A DNA stretch of 64,000 nt from positions 1 to 64,000 of the forward strand of contig JABABI010000029.1 in the NCBI GenBank assembly GCA_014238335.1. Direction: 5' to 3'. The translations under genes were made by a program, and so were the position numbers. The notes beneath the pieces were generated by a model that saw nothing but the letters and a program-made list of their open reading frames with translations, made no database searches and was not told the DNA's origin. Source of the DNA: Fuerstiella sp. (GTDB taxonomy: Bacteria; Planctomycetota; Planctomycetia; Planctomycetales; Planctomycetaceae). Shown here piece by piece: positions 10,601-19,431 of the stretch (position 1 is the stretch's first letter; each line of letters opens with the position of its first letter).

Positions 10601-10988
10601 AATTGAGTACGAATACCTGGACGGGCAGACACGCGACCGCCAGCAGCGCGTGGCCAATTTTCAGGAAAACGATGATTGTCGAATATTCCTCATCAGTCTG
10701 AAAGCAGGAGGCCTGGGCTTGAACCTGACCGCGGCAGACTATGTCTTTCTGCTGGATCCGTGGTGGAATCCGGCCGTTGAAGCTCAGGCCATCGACCGTG
10801 CTCACCGAGTTGGCCAGACCAAGAACGTGTTTGCTTATCGCATGATCTGTCGCGACACGGTCGAAGAGAAAATTGCTGAACTTCAGAAGAAAAAACGCGA
10901 CCTGGCCGATGCGATTCTCGATGGCGGGGACCAGAAGAGCATTCTGAAGGACCTGTCGGTCGAAGACCTGGAATTACTTCTGTCTTAA
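7671..10988 (+). CDS. SWIM zinc-finger SNF2-family helicase
   Basis: A 1105-residue DEAD/DEAH-superfamily (SF2, SNF2-type) ATPase likely to translocate on double-stranded DNA and remodel DNA-protein complexes. The N-terminus carries a SWIM zinc finger (C63, C65, C74, H76, in CTCDQF...ACKHLW). A long middle region of about 550 residues has no motif I can name. The motor follows: Walker A DDMGLGKT near residue 670, Walker B DEAQ near 770, SGTPIENN near 800, and the last helicase motif DRAHRVGQTK near 1042, with the family's usual C-terminal ELQKKKRDLADAIL. The fusion of SWIM and SNF2 is common in bacteria with large genomes. It appears monocistronic. The precise role (transcription or repair) cannot be told. 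Confidence 0.92.
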   Translation: MTLAELLQNRFRADLRHRGAAYIEAERVSLIRVTAENVFGVVVDGVEYQTQLRYQESDIALFCTCDQFAKSKACKHLWATVLTADLEGYVNPSIRPGRLAPFVSRDLTAPIRIDDLSPGFDADAAGPSSRSSRKKVTTVQREVRLRPWEAKLAGLEEEMSVSTKSGKKSQGQDRQIFYEIDLEASRESETLVLQASQRQRRSSGQWGKVKPLKIRPGELTEIEHEDDRVFLSYLAGAIPERNNWSTQQAELRAAAHRFHVPYELGTLILPDMCRSGRLTVGGVDDKGQQTLGWDEDAPWELAVRVKRNSDGSGWLVTGQLIRDDEIMELSETPLVVPGGFVVTSDSIARLRDFGAAEWMKLLGGEKSLTIPMSDQHDFVDKLLDIPALPRLELPKELQLDEVTASPSPSLKIFTPAMSRWRNDSLTAEVIFDYMGTPVAGRNARWAVVQREHNRCIIRDRAFETQCWERLRELGFRKRLNGSQTNADVEIPRRDLGRAVRELVDNGWEVYADGSQVRQAGSMKFRVESDIDWFGVNAQIDFEGRSVAFPELLKALERGDTTVRLDDGSLGILPEEWLEQIGIISGLGTLDEESLRFSNSQAALLDALLSSQEDVEFDAKFEEMRERFRNFTGIDKIDAPRDFKGELRDYQCDGLSWMTFLRDFNFGGCLADDMGLGKTVQFIAMLMLHQQTTKKKTAPTLIVVPRSLIFNWYNECEKFGPRLKVLDYTGMERANLRDNFDKHDVILSTYGTIRRDIGILKDTEFEYVVLDEAQTIKNPSSQIARASRLLRAKHRLALSGTPIENNAGDLWSIFEFLNPGMLGRSTAFRSHVSDPESTDSRQLVSRGLRPFILRRTKQQVASELPERLEETVYCDMQDEQRRLYDELRLHYRDSLLGVIQEQGIAKSKMHVLEALLRLRQAACHPALLNRGDEDEPYAKLEFLIPHLVELVATNHKSLVFSQFTSMLSIVRQHLDAAGIEYEYLDGQTRDRQQRVANFQENDDCRIFLISLKAGGLGLNLTAADYVFLLDPWWNPAVEAQAIDRAHRVGQTKNVFAYRMICRDTVEEKIAELQKKKRDLADAILDGGDQKSILKDLSVEDLELLLS

Positions 10989-11226
10989 CTCCGCAAACCC
11001 GCGGTCAAATGTTGCCGCTCAAAATTCGACAGCTCGTTCCCGCCGGTCGGTTCTGATTGGACAAGACCACCCTCAGAAAACATATTTAACCCGGTGCAGG
11101 GACACCCGGACGATCTGCGCCCCGCTGCACGCAGTTCCGTCTACCGTAGTTTCCTGCTGGAAGACAGAAACTACTGATGTCCGCAGGTGACGGGCGGTTG
11201 TTCTTTCCGAGGACTCTCATAGTTCG

Positions 11227-11964
11227 ATGACTCTTGCCATCCAGAACATTCCTCTGGAACGACTGGCCATTGCACTGATCCCGGTGGGCCTCGTTCTTCT
11301 GATTCTGAACGCGTGGTCGCTCGGCGTGCGGACGTCGCTGACGGCGATTGGCAGAATGCTGTTGCAACTGCTGATACTGGGTTATCTGCTGGGATACATC
11401 TTTCAGACCGACACCTCGTGGGTCGTGATCGCAGTGCTGACAGTCATGCTGGTCGGGGCCAGCTGGATTTCGCTTCGCGTGTCCACACGGGGACGCCGCG
11501 AACTGCTGCCGACCGTGCTGTTGTCAATTTTGCTGGGTGGAGGATCGACATTGCTGATCATCACTCAGGTGGTTCTTGGCCTTGATCCATGGTACGCACC
11601 CCGAATGATGATTCCCCTCGCCGGAATGATTTTTTCCAACTGCATGAACAGCATCAGCCTTGCGACTGAACGGTTCGAATCAGAGATCAGTCGTGGCGAA
11701 CCCGGCAATGTCGCACGCCGTACGGCTCTCGAAGCCGCGCTGATACCCATCACCAATTCTTTGCTTGCAGTGGGACTGGTTTCAATACCCGGCATGATGA
11801 CTGGCCAGGTACTTGCTCAGGAAGACCCGTTGACGGCGGCACGGTATCAGATCATGGTTATGTGCATGATGTTTGGTTCGTCGGGCCTGTCAGCTTCGAT
11901 CTGTCTGACGCTGATCGCCCGCCGTATTCCCGCCAGTTCGGGCACACAGGCCACCAGACGCTGA
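11227..11964 (+). CDS. FetB/UPF0014-family ABC transporter permease
   Basis: A 245-residue inner-membrane protein with about seven hydrophobic segments, starting MTLAIQNIPLERLAIALIPV. Length and the motif SWISLRVSTRGRR followed by MIFSNCMNSISLATERF are typical of UPF0014, whose E. coli member FetB works with the ATPase FetA in iron export. No FetA-type ATPase lies next to it: upstream is the helicase and downstream a decayed locus on the other strand. It may pair with an ATPase encoded elsewhere. A perfect 10-bp inverted repeat overlaps its stop codon. Confidence 0.85.
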   Translation: MTLAIQNIPLERLAIALIPVGLVLLILNAWSLGVRTSLTAIGRMLLQLLILGYLLGYIFQTDTSWVVIAVLTVMLVGASWISLRVSTRGRRELLPTVLLSILLGGGSTLLIITQVVLGLDPWYAPRMMIPLAGMIFSNCMNSISLATERFESEISRGEPGNVARRTALEAALIPITNSLLAVGLVSIPGMMTGQVLAQEDPLTAARYQIMVMCMMFGSSGLSASICLTLIARRIPASSGTQATRR

Positions 11965-11979
11965 GCAGGCAGCGTCTGG
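11954..11979 (+). terminator. Perfect 10-bp hairpin over the fetB-type stop codon
   Basis: CCAGACGCTG at 11954-11963 is the exact inverse complement of CAGCGTCTGG at 11970-11979, with a 6-base loop. The stop codon (11962-11964) lies inside the left arm and loop. No T-run follows, so it could be a rho-independent element of the T-less type or an mRNA-stabilising hairpin. Confidence 0.45.
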
Positions 11980-12601
11980 CTGCTGTTCACACACTTCAGA
12001 CGCGTATGACCTCCGAGAGGACGCTGCCGCTGCCCGTCACCTGAGTGGGGCTGCCGGAATGTGGGCGCGACCGTTCTGCCCGTCGATCGTCGGAGTGCGT
12101 CCGAAGTCGCCTCCCTTGACCGCGACCGCATTTTGACTGGTATACGCCGGGTTTGGGTGTCCGAAGAAGATGGCACAAGATGCCGTGTAGACGCTGTCTG
12201 CGCGAAAAGATCATTCAGATGCTTCGAGAGGTGTAAATTCTACTGTTGCAGGGGAAGAGCGCAGGAGAGACCAGCCGCATCGGTATCGTCGCCGACTTCT
12301 TAATTCCGTTTCCGCTCGCTGGATGGTCATTCGAAACAGCACGTCCTCCAGTGACAGCCACAGCGGATAGCTGAGCACGCTCAGCAACAGTCCGATTGCC
12401 ACCGCGGGCACAACAAAGCGGTCGATCAGACCTGCCCCGGCCCCTGGACGCCAGAAGCCGGGCGAGGCTGTCATGACTGATGCTTCGCGGAGAATTTACG
12501 TTCCTGGAATGCGACGCTCGCCAACCGTAAGCATTCCATTCCTGTATTCGGACACGAAACAAAGCGGTGGTCTGCAGGTTCAGACACAGCAGTGTCGTCA
12601 G
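11980..12601. other. Degenerate region with a possible membrane-protein fragment
   Basis: No intact gene is recognised. On the minus strand a frame at 12211-12474 (87 residues) contains one strongly hydrophobic stretch, DRFVVPAVAIGLLLSVLSYP, followed by a basic tail. It has no clear start signal and lies just past the broken DUF2235 gene in a different frame. It may be a decayed extension of that locus or a chance frame. Confidence 0.35.
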
Positions 12602-13696
12602 TCAAGTAAACAGCATGGGCGAACCGCATACGTCGCCCACAAGGTCCGCCACGAAACCGGGTGAAACCCACAACAAGACGGTTTCCACGGAAGGTCTCAG
12701 CAGAAACAAGACGACACCACGGATCACACTGAGCAATGTGTTGCGTACTTCGGGGCAGCGATTCTTAAACGGGACTGACAGTCCGTACAGAATCGAGATC
12801 ACGATCGCCAAAACGGCGTTGTTCGCATGTGCCACCATTCATTCCAGCGATACAAACGACATGTGATCTTTCGGATAGCCGCCGCCCACGTATGAGTGCA
12901 TGCCGGCGAACCAGACCTGCTGGACATTCCGGGGTTCCCAAACCAGAGCTTCTCGCTGTCGTGCGGTCAGGGACACATGTTCCCTGTCGCTGACAGCCTT
13001 CCGCATCCCCGTGAACCTGCCGAAGTCCAGCCATAACAGCGAGTAGAAAGGTTGCCGTTTGTCGTCGATGGAAATTGCATGAAACGCGTAGCGGACCCGG
13101 GGATGCAGGTCATCGTCTTCCCACGCCCTCCACGCCCCCGGCTGATTCTCGTTTCCGGTCGGACGATGAAAATTCAGCAACGAGTATCGAGCCCAGCGCA
13201 GAAGCCGAAAGCTGGTGACCTTCCGCCAACACCAGAACAACACCTGCGGCACATTGCGGAACGGCACGCCGACCGTCGCAACGGTATCCCCCACGCCAAT
13301 AAATTCGATGGGGAAACGCACTATCTCGTCTTCGCTCGGCTCCTGCGCCCCGTCACCACCCAAACCACGATGCCCACCATATTTGAGGCGAAATCGTTCG
13401 TCATCTCCCGCGTGTCGAAACTTGTACACATTGACAGCCTTGTGAGCGAGTTCCTGAATTTTCTCCGGTGTGTACAGATTGCCGTTGTCGTCACATCGAT
13501 CAGCAATGTACGCCCGAGTGCGAATGGTGTAGGCACTGCGGCTGAACCCGAAAAGTACATCCGATCGCCAGACATTCGTGCCATTGAAACGTCCGCCGAC
13601 ATTGCCGCTCCCGTCAGAACAAATGACGATATTCCTGCTCTCTCGAGTCGTTTCAGGATGGCGTGGGCTGCTTGCAGCGTCGGCGCTGCTGGTCAT
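12602..13696 (-). pseudogene. Broken DUF2235 (alpha/beta-hydrolase) gene
   Basis: The first 285 codons (13696 to 12839) encode a DUF2235-type protein, a family that includes phospholipase effectors. It begins RNIVICSDGSGNVGG...TNV, then has the nucleophile-elbow-like FGFSRSAYTIR, YTPEKIQ, FIGVGDTVATVGVP, and VWFAGMHSYVGGGY. Two lesions are visible. First, the conserved stretch that normally separates the TNV element from the GFSRGA elbow is absent, suggesting an in-frame deletion. Second, the sequence reads SLE-stop-MVAHAN, where the family usually has SLEWM, so a TGG Trp codon has become TGA at 12839-12841. The same frame then stays open for 78 more residues with hydrophobic character to a stop at 12602. 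The elbow Gly is also changed to Ser. It is probably non-functional. Confidence 0.7.
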
Positions 13697-13994
13697 GGTG
13701 CTGAGTTCCGAACGTTTGCTGCAACATTCTGTGGTGGGCTCGACAAGGACCGCAAAACCGCGCCACAGACCGATATGCTGTTAAGTCAGGTCAGTCTGCC
13801 AGCGAAGTCTTTGCCAGCTGCGCAGATTCGCGAGCAACCTGGCCCCGCCCTGCCTCGAATGGCAGCATCACGCGCAGAGTACGGCGCGTGATGTGACACG
13901 TAAGGCTGCAACAACTCGCAGCGTTTTGAGACACACGCCGGTGACAGAGCGTGAAACCCGTGACGGGCTGTCCGGGATTAATTATTGCTCGGAA
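13697..13994. other. Intergenic region between DUF2235 remnant and murB
   Basis: This stretch of about 300 bases lies upstream of the broken hydrolase gene and downstream of murB, both on the minus strand. I see no gene, repeat or convincing hairpin in it. Confidence 0.4.
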
Positions 13995-14876
13995 TCACCA
14001 CTTGCGAATCTCGAGTTCCAGCTCAACTCCGAATTTTTCCGCCACCGCAACTTTAACCTTGTCGATCAGCGATTCGACATCCGCGCTCGTGGCATCAGCG
14101 CCTGTAACAACGAAGTTGGCATGCCGGTCGCTGATTCGCGCATCCCCCACGGCAAGATCCTTCAGCCCACACTGTTCAATCAGCGCGCCAGCGCTCAACC
14201 CACGTGGGTTTCGAAAAATGCAGCCGGCCGACTGGTCTGCCAGTGGCTGTGTTGAACGTTTCATAATCCAGATTTTCTTCATCCGAACCGTCAGGTCGTC
14301 CGAGTCATCGGGACGGAGTTGCAGCGTCGCAGACAGGACAGCCAGATCTGTGATATTGCCGGACCTGTAGGTGAAAGCCAGTTCATCACCTGTTCGCTCT
14401 TCAACTTCGCCTTCATGGGTCACAACCTCGACTTTGCGTACGAACTCGCCAATGTCCGCATGACGTCCACCCGCATTCCCCACAACTGCACCGCCGACCG
14501 TTCCCGGAATTCCCACCAGACTTTCCAGCCCCGCCAGTCCTGCCCGGACAGATTCAGAAACCACGTGGGATAACAATGCGCCACCGCCAGCCGTCACGGT
14601 ATCTCCACTAACGTCCACCTCAGACAGCAAAGGCTCAACAATCCGAATTACAGCGCCGGACACAATGCCATCACGGACCAACAGATTGGAACCGCGGCCG
14701 AAAACACGTACGGGCACCGCAGCAGCAACACACGCACGAACGAGCGATAACAACTCGTCCCGCGACGATGGTGTGTAGAACCGTTCCGCGTTGCCGCCGA
14801 GCTTCAGCCACGTATGTTGCGCAAGTGATTCGTCAGGCGACAGAATGTCGTTGAAGTCGTCGAGTGAGTTGGTCAT
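13995..14876 (-). CDS. murB: UDP-N-acetylenolpyruvoylglucosamine reductase
   Basis: A 293-residue FAD enzyme that reduces the enolpyruvyl group to give UDP-N-acetylmuramate, the second committed step of peptidoglycan precursor synthesis. The FAD-binding segments FGRGSNLLVRDG (59-70) and SLVGIPGTVGGAVVGNAGG (about 118-136), the FTYRSG element and the AGCIFRNP motif near residue 216 are present; this spacing fits the shorter type II enzymes. The start lies 44 bases inside the 3' end of murC, so the two are translationally linked. Together with murC it shows that this organism builds peptidoglycan, in line with revised views of planctomycete walls. Confidence 0.95.
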   Translation of the reverse strand: MTNSLDDFNDILSPDESLAQHTWLKLGGNAERFYTPSSRDELLSLVRACVAAAVPVRVFGRGSNLLVRDGIVSGAVIRIVEPLLSEVDVSGDTVTAGGGALLSHVVSESVRAGLAGLESLVGIPGTVGGAVVGNAGGRHADIGEFVRKVEVVTHEGEVEERTGDELAFTYRSGNITDLAVLSATLQLRPDDSDDLTVRMKKIWIMKRSTQPLADQSAGCIFRNPRGLSAGALIEQCGLKDLAVGDARISDRHANFVVTGADATSADVESLIDKVKVAVAEKFGVELELEIRKW

Positions 14877-16281
14877 GGATAAGATTGGTCCTGCCGGCTC
14901 CCATTGTGAGAATAACGTCGTCGGGTCTACCGGAATGGTCTATTCTTGAGACAACCTGGTCAAGATTGGCAAACAGGAAAGCTTTAACAGCGTTGTTATT
15001 CAGTTCTCGCACCAGTTCACCACTCAGACGGCAGCACTCAGAATGAGTCACCTGTTCCCGAGCGGGCAAAACGGGCAGCAGCAGCACTTCGTCCGCCAAA
15101 GACAAGGCCTGCATGAACTCCTGAAACAACGAACGGGTCCGAATAATCTGGTGTGGCTCGAAGACCGCAAGAATTTTTGCCTGCGGAAAAACACTGCGAG
15201 CGGTCGTCAGCGTCGCTGTGATGGCCGTGGGATGATGAGCATAATCGTCTATCAGCGTCATGTTGTGATATTGCCCGCGCAATTCAAATCGCCGTTGAAT
15301 TCCCGGAAAATCGCAGAGCGCCTCTGCGGCCACGTTTGTGTGCACACCATATTCTGCAGCGACAGCCACCGCGGCCAGGGCATTCTGTACATTGTGTTCA
15401 CCGACAGCGGACAAATCCACGTCAATCGACCGCTCGCCTGGCCGCACCAGGCGAAAATGCGTTCGCCAGCCGTCGCACCGAATATCTGCGGCAAACCAGT
15501 CAGCCCTGCTGTCCTTCAGGCTGAACGTTGTCGTTCGGCAGGCTGCGGCTTCAGCAATTCCAGCCGTTCGCCGACACTCCCTGCGATAGACCAAACAACC
15601 ATCACGGTGAATTTCGGCCGCAAATTGCCGGAACGCAGCATCTTCGGAGATGGCGGTGGGGTAGCAATCGAAATGGTCCCGTTCGATGCCCGTGATCACG
15701 GCCAGGTGAGGGCGAAAGTGCCGGAATGACGACTGGTACTCACAACTTTCAAGCACAGCTGTGCTGCTGTTGCCTGCTCGACCGGAGCATTTGAATCCGG
15801 ATTGTACAGCACCCACAAAAAAGCCGGGGGACAGACCGGCTGCTTCCAGAATCCATGCCAGCATGGCGGACGTTGTGCTCTTGCCATGGCTACCGGCAAC
15901 GCACAGCTGATCATGACTGGCAAAAAGACTGCCCAGACACTCATGCAGCGACAGCACTGCAACGCCCTCACGGACGAGTTGTTTTACGATGGGTGTGTCT
16001 CTGGACACTGCGGGGCTGACAACGCATACGTCAAATGGTCCGTTTTTCAGGGCTGCTCCCGACCATGGCAGCAGATGGACGTGGTTGTCGGACGGCTGGC
16101 TCAACAGGGAAAATACCGGCCCGAGAGATTGGTCCATCCCCGCCACTTGGTGTCCCACATTCAGCAGGATCTCGCCCAATGCCGTCATTCCGGCACCCTG
16201 ACAGCCCAGAAGAAGATACTTTGCGCGTGCGGAATCGGCGTTTGGGCGATCCTTCAACGATGCCGGTGAGGCTGGCGTCAT
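14833..16281 (-). CDS. murC: UDP-N-acetylmuramate--L-alanine ligase
   Basis: A 482-residue ATP-dependent Mur ligase that adds L-alanine to UDP-MurNAc in the cytoplasm. The N-terminal Rossmann loop reads LLGCQGAGMTALG (24-36), the P-loop is GSHGKSTT (130-137), the central domain has GIERDHFDCY, and the C-terminal domain starts with the family motif DDYAHHPT. Length is normal. It precedes murB with a 44-base overlap; no other division and cell-wall cluster gene (ftsQ, ddl, murG, ftsW) is adjacent. The ATG start at 16279-16281 leaves a short, poorly conserved leader of about 20 residues. Confidence 0.95.
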   Translation of the reverse strand: MTPASPASLKDRPNADSARAKYLLLGCQGAGMTALGEILLNVGHQVAGMDQSLGPVFSLLSQPSDNHVHLLPWSGAALKNGPFDVCVVSPAVSRDTPIVKQLVREGVAVLSLHECLGSLFASHDQLCVAGSHGKSTTSAMLAWILEAAGLSPGFFVGAVQSGFKCSGRAGNSSTAVLESCEYQSSFRHFRPHLAVITGIERDHFDCYPTAISEDAAFRQFAAEIHRDGCLVYRRECRRTAGIAEAAACRTTTFSLKDSRADWFAADIRCDGWRTHFRLVRPGERSIDVDLSAVGEHNVQNALAAVAVAAEYGVHTNVAAEALCDFPGIQRRFELRGQYHNMTLIDDYAHHPTAITATLTTARSVFPQAKILAVFEPHQIIRTRSLFQEFMQALSLADEVLLLPVLPAREQVTHSECCRLSGELVRELNNNAVKAFLFANLDQVVSRIDHSGRPDDVILTMGAGRTNLIHDQLTRRLQRHSVA

Positions 16282-16780
16282 GCCGGGGATTAATTCTGGA
16301 GGTCTGGGAGCTTTAAATCTGTTTGAAAGTTATTGCAGATAACGACTTATCGCAATGTCAACGTGCTGGTTCGGTCGCGAAGTCACCGGGAATTCAGTCC
16401 GTTCGTAAGGGACCGCGAGAGCCGATCGACGTTTTCCGCCCGATGCAGACTGGGAAAATATGGATTCTGTGGTAAAAATGAGGGATCAATGGCGAAGACT
16501 TTGTTGTCGAATTGTCGTCAAATTACAGGTAACTGCCTCTTCAGACGCGGCTCGTGGTACTCTGGGATCGCGCCAACCAGTATTCGCTACAGTATATACT
16601 GAAGAATTGCCGGCAACGGACAGGTCGTACTCCTGGACACCGAATCCGTAATCGGCAGCAATGCTGTTCATGCAAAAGTAACATTTATCGGCCGACCGAA
16701 CCCTTCTTTCCCATTCTCTTCCATCATCCTCAGAGCGACATTTGTGTCGTGTTTTGCTCATTCGCGATTAAGGCATTGGA
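16282..16780. other. Divergent intergenic region, murC / VWA gene
   Basis: This 499-base stretch separates divergent genes and should carry both promoters. It contains a perfect 12-bp palindrome at 16590-16601. No coding sequence or structural RNA is recognised. Confidence 0.5.
16590..16601. promoter_or_regulatory. Perfect 12-bp palindrome, possible operator
   Basis: CAGTATATACTG is fully palindromic and lies in the divergent region about 180 bases before the VWA gene. Its symmetry would suit a dimeric repressor, but no second site or linked regulator gene is visible. Confidence 0.2.
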
Positions 16781-18724
16781 ATGCAGAAATTCATCAAAAA
16801 CGCACCGTCGATCGTCGTTTCGCTGGTGGTGCATGTCACCGTGCTGGTAGTGCTGATGTTGATTCCGCTGGCGATTCAGGGTGGAACGCCGGACATTTTG
16901 CTGGAATCCATTTTTTCTGAGGAACTGCCAAGGGAGCAGATGGAGCAGCAGCTGGAGCTGGAAACGAAACCCGCCGAAACGCTGAACGTAATCGCCGGTG
17001 GCACTCCGTCGACAGCCGTTGGTGCAGCCGCTCAACCCGCCTCAACACCGGTCGACGTGCAAAAAGCTAAAGTTCTTGAAGAAGCCACGGTCGACGCTCC
17101 GCGCGTTGAAACGATGCAGCTCAGCGACGAGGTGATGGCGGCCGAACTGGGTGAAGGCGAAATCACGGGTGAAGTCGGTGCGATGGTCGAAGGCTATGGA
17201 GATGCGATGGGTGTCATCACTCAGGAAATCATCCGCATGATGCGGCAACAGAAGGTGACCGTCGTCTGGATGTTTGACGAATCCGGAAGTCTGGAAGATG
17301 ACCGCAAGGAGATCAAGGAAAACTATATGCGGGTCTACGATGAACTGGGCATTGTCACGAAGCAGGACAAGGATCTGCGCCGCGGCAGTGAACAGTTGCT
17401 AACTGTCGTCGGGAGCTACGGAAAAACGATTCACGAATGGACACCAAAGCCCACTGGCGATCCGGAACTTGTGAAGGCCGCCATCGAGAAAGTCCCGATA
17501 GACGAATCCGGCGAAGAAAACATGTGCCGGTCCATTGCGGCCATGATTAACAAGTACAAGGCCATGGCCATTCGCGGCAAGCGCAAGCTGGCCATCATTG
17601 TGGTGTCTGACGAATCCGGCGACGATGGCGATTATGTCGAAGAAGCGGTGGCTGCAGCTCGGGCCGCCAAAGCCCCAATTTACGTGATGGGTCGTGAAAG
17701 CATGTTCGGCTTCCCGTACGCCAGGCAGCGTTGGACTTACGAAGACAAGGCCAAGAACATCAAGGAAGACTTCTGGATCAGAATTCGGCGTGGGCCGGAA
17801 ACAGCTTTTCCCGAATGTCTGCAGTGGGACGGAATTCACGGTCGCTGGGATGCCCAGGCAGCAGGCTTCGGCCCCTACGAACAGGTCCGCATGGCGCGTG
17901 AAACAGGAGGCATCTTTTTTGTGCTGCCGGGCAACGAGCAAAATCTGGTCGGAAGAGACGCCAATGACAAGCGAAAATACGATTTTCTGGCCTTGCGAGA
18001 ATACACTCCGCTGCTAATGTCACGTCGGGAGTATGCAGGTGACCGGGCCACCAGTGCGTTTCGACAGACACTGTGGAAGGTGATCGTCCGACTGAATCCG
18101 ACGCCAAACAAACTGCTGTTTGAAACACACGATGCAAGCCTCAACATTCGGCGTGAACACTATCCGCTTGAACCAACTCCATTTAAGGAAGAAGCGGCAC
18201 GACAGGTGCTGCGTGCGTCCAAGGCCCTGCTGCTGGTCAACGAAGGTCTCGGCTTGCTTGAAAATGTCAAGGCGATGCGTGCACGAGAAGCGTCGCAGCG
18301 CTGGCGTGCCGGGTACGACCTCGCGTATGCTCAACTGCACATGTTTCGGCTGCGTCTGTACCAGTTCCTGCTGTACATGGACTCTCATGCCAACAATATG
18401 CCGAAACCAGCCAACAAGAACGGCATCTCAAACGAGTGGAATTTCTTCAGAAGCAGAAAGACGCTGATCCCGAACGACGATCAGTTTCTGCGTTTGAAGA
18501 CCGCCTTCAAACTGAGTATGGAACGCAGCGAGTATCTGACGATGGTCACCGAAGAAGAGAAGAAAGCGGTCGACCTTCTCGACGTCGTGATCAAGGATCA
18601 CCCCGGCACGCCGTGGGCACGTCGGGCAGAACGAGAAAAGGGCGATGGTTTCGGATTTGTGGTCCGCGATCGCCTGTGGGATCCGAAGGGCGTCCGCAGC
18701 ACGATCAAGCTGCCGAACCTGTAG
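16781..18724 (+). CDS. Membrane-anchored von Willebrand factor A domain protein
   Basis: A 647-residue protein with one N-terminal membrane segment (residues of about 10-32, IVVSLVVHVTVLVVLMLIPL), as in TonB-like proteins, so the remainder probably sits in the periplasm or analogous compartment. A low-complexity linker follows, then a VWA domain from about residue 155: the metal-site motif D-x-S-G-S is intact in FDESGSLED, and a second acidic element SDESGDDGD lies about 100 residues further on. The C-terminal 300 residues have charged helices and no named domain. VWA domains usually mediate metal-dependent protein contacts. It stands alone on this strand. The specific role is unknown. Confidence 0.8.
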   Translation: MQKFIKNAPSIVVSLVVHVTVLVVLMLIPLAIQGGTPDILLESIFSEELPREQMEQQLELETKPAETLNVIAGGTPSTAVGAAAQPASTPVDVQKAKVLEEATVDAPRVETMQLSDEVMAAELGEGEITGEVGAMVEGYGDAMGVITQEIIRMMRQQKVTVVWMFDESGSLEDDRKEIKENYMRVYDELGIVTKQDKDLRRGSEQLLTVVGSYGKTIHEWTPKPTGDPELVKAAIEKVPIDESGEENMCRSIAAMINKYKAMAIRGKRKLAIIVVSDESGDDGDYVEEAVAAARAAKAPIYVMGRESMFGFPYARQRWTYEDKAKNIKEDFWIRIRRGPETAFPECLQWDGIHGRWDAQAAGFGPYEQVRMARETGGIFFVLPGNEQNLVGRDANDKRKYDFLALREYTPLLMSRREYAGDRATSAFRQTLWKVIVRLNPTPNKLLFETHDASLNIRREHYPLEPTPFKEEAARQVLRASKALLLVNEGLGLLENVKAMRAREASQRWRAGYDLAYAQLHMFRLRLYQFLLYMDSHANNMPKPANKNGISNEWNFFRSRKTLIPNDDQFLRLKTAFKLSMERSEYLTMVTEEEKKAVDLLDVVIKDHPGTPWARRAEREKGDGFGFVVRDRLWDPKGVRSTIKLPNL

Positions 18725-18926
18725 GTCCGCGTCCACATCACAACGGCCAAAGTGTCTTCTGCCAGCCGAGACACCCCGGATCGCGCTGTCGCTATGCATG
18801 GTGGTCGACCAGCCCACTCGCATTGTCCTGACGGTTCGCCTCCCCAATGCGTGCATGCGGCGTGGAGCGGCCAATGCGTGGCGTAATATCCTACGTGCCA
18901 GCAACCAGAGAAACGCCGTGGACAGT

Positions 18927-19352
18927 ATGGTGGTGGGGGCATACCACACGGCGACAGGACGATATCACAGCAAGATCAATGAATCTCCGTATCCGACGGA
19001 TGAGCAATTGGAGCAAATCACATCAAAAGATCCCGCCAGACTGCTGCAGCAGGCCGATGCGGCCATTCGTGAAAAGGACCAGTTTCGTGCTGCAGCTGTG
19101 ATTCAACGTTACGGCCAGCTGGGACATGCCGCCCGGCCGGTGTTCGATCTGATGCTGGGGTATGCCACAAGCCAGGACGGAGCTCTGCACGCGGAAAAAT
19201 ACTATCGCACCCTTTCTGAAGAGTACCGGACGACGCGTGAGGCATTCAGGTGGCGTCAAATGGTGGCACTGGCCCGCGTGACAGCCAGCGAAGCGGGGAA
19301 TCCTTCTCCTGGCTATGCAGAAGCCTGTGGTCTGCTGAACGTCGGTACATAA
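18927..19352 (+). pseudogene. C-terminal fragment of a conserved protein
   Basis: About 140 codons with clear protein character, including DPARLLQQADAAIREKDQ, AAVIQRYGQLGHAARPVFD, DGALHAEKYYRTLSEEYR and RWRQMVALARVTASEAG. The stretch reads like the conserved C-terminal end of a longer planctomycete protein that I recall only as hypothetical. Upstream in this frame there are about 50 more open codons with weak character, overlapping nothing named, and no full N-terminal domain precedes it. I read it as a relic of a larger gene; a short functional gene starting at 18927 or a little upstream is the alternative. Confidence 0.5.
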
Positions 19353-19431
19353 CAGGCAGCATACGCTGCGGGGAACGCACTGGACCGCAGAGCATGGCCC
19401 AGCGTATCTCAGTCCGGCCCTTGCTGAGGTT

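Noticed and set aside
12839..12841. TGA in the DUF2235 gene as selenocysteine or recoded Trp
   Set aside because: No selenocysteine insertion element is visible, the family has Trp at this position, the rest of the window uses TGA as a normal stop, and a second lesion is present.
13052..13891. 280-codon plus-strand frame opposite the DUF2235 gene
   Set aside because: It is the antisense shadow of a frame with clear DUF2235 motifs.
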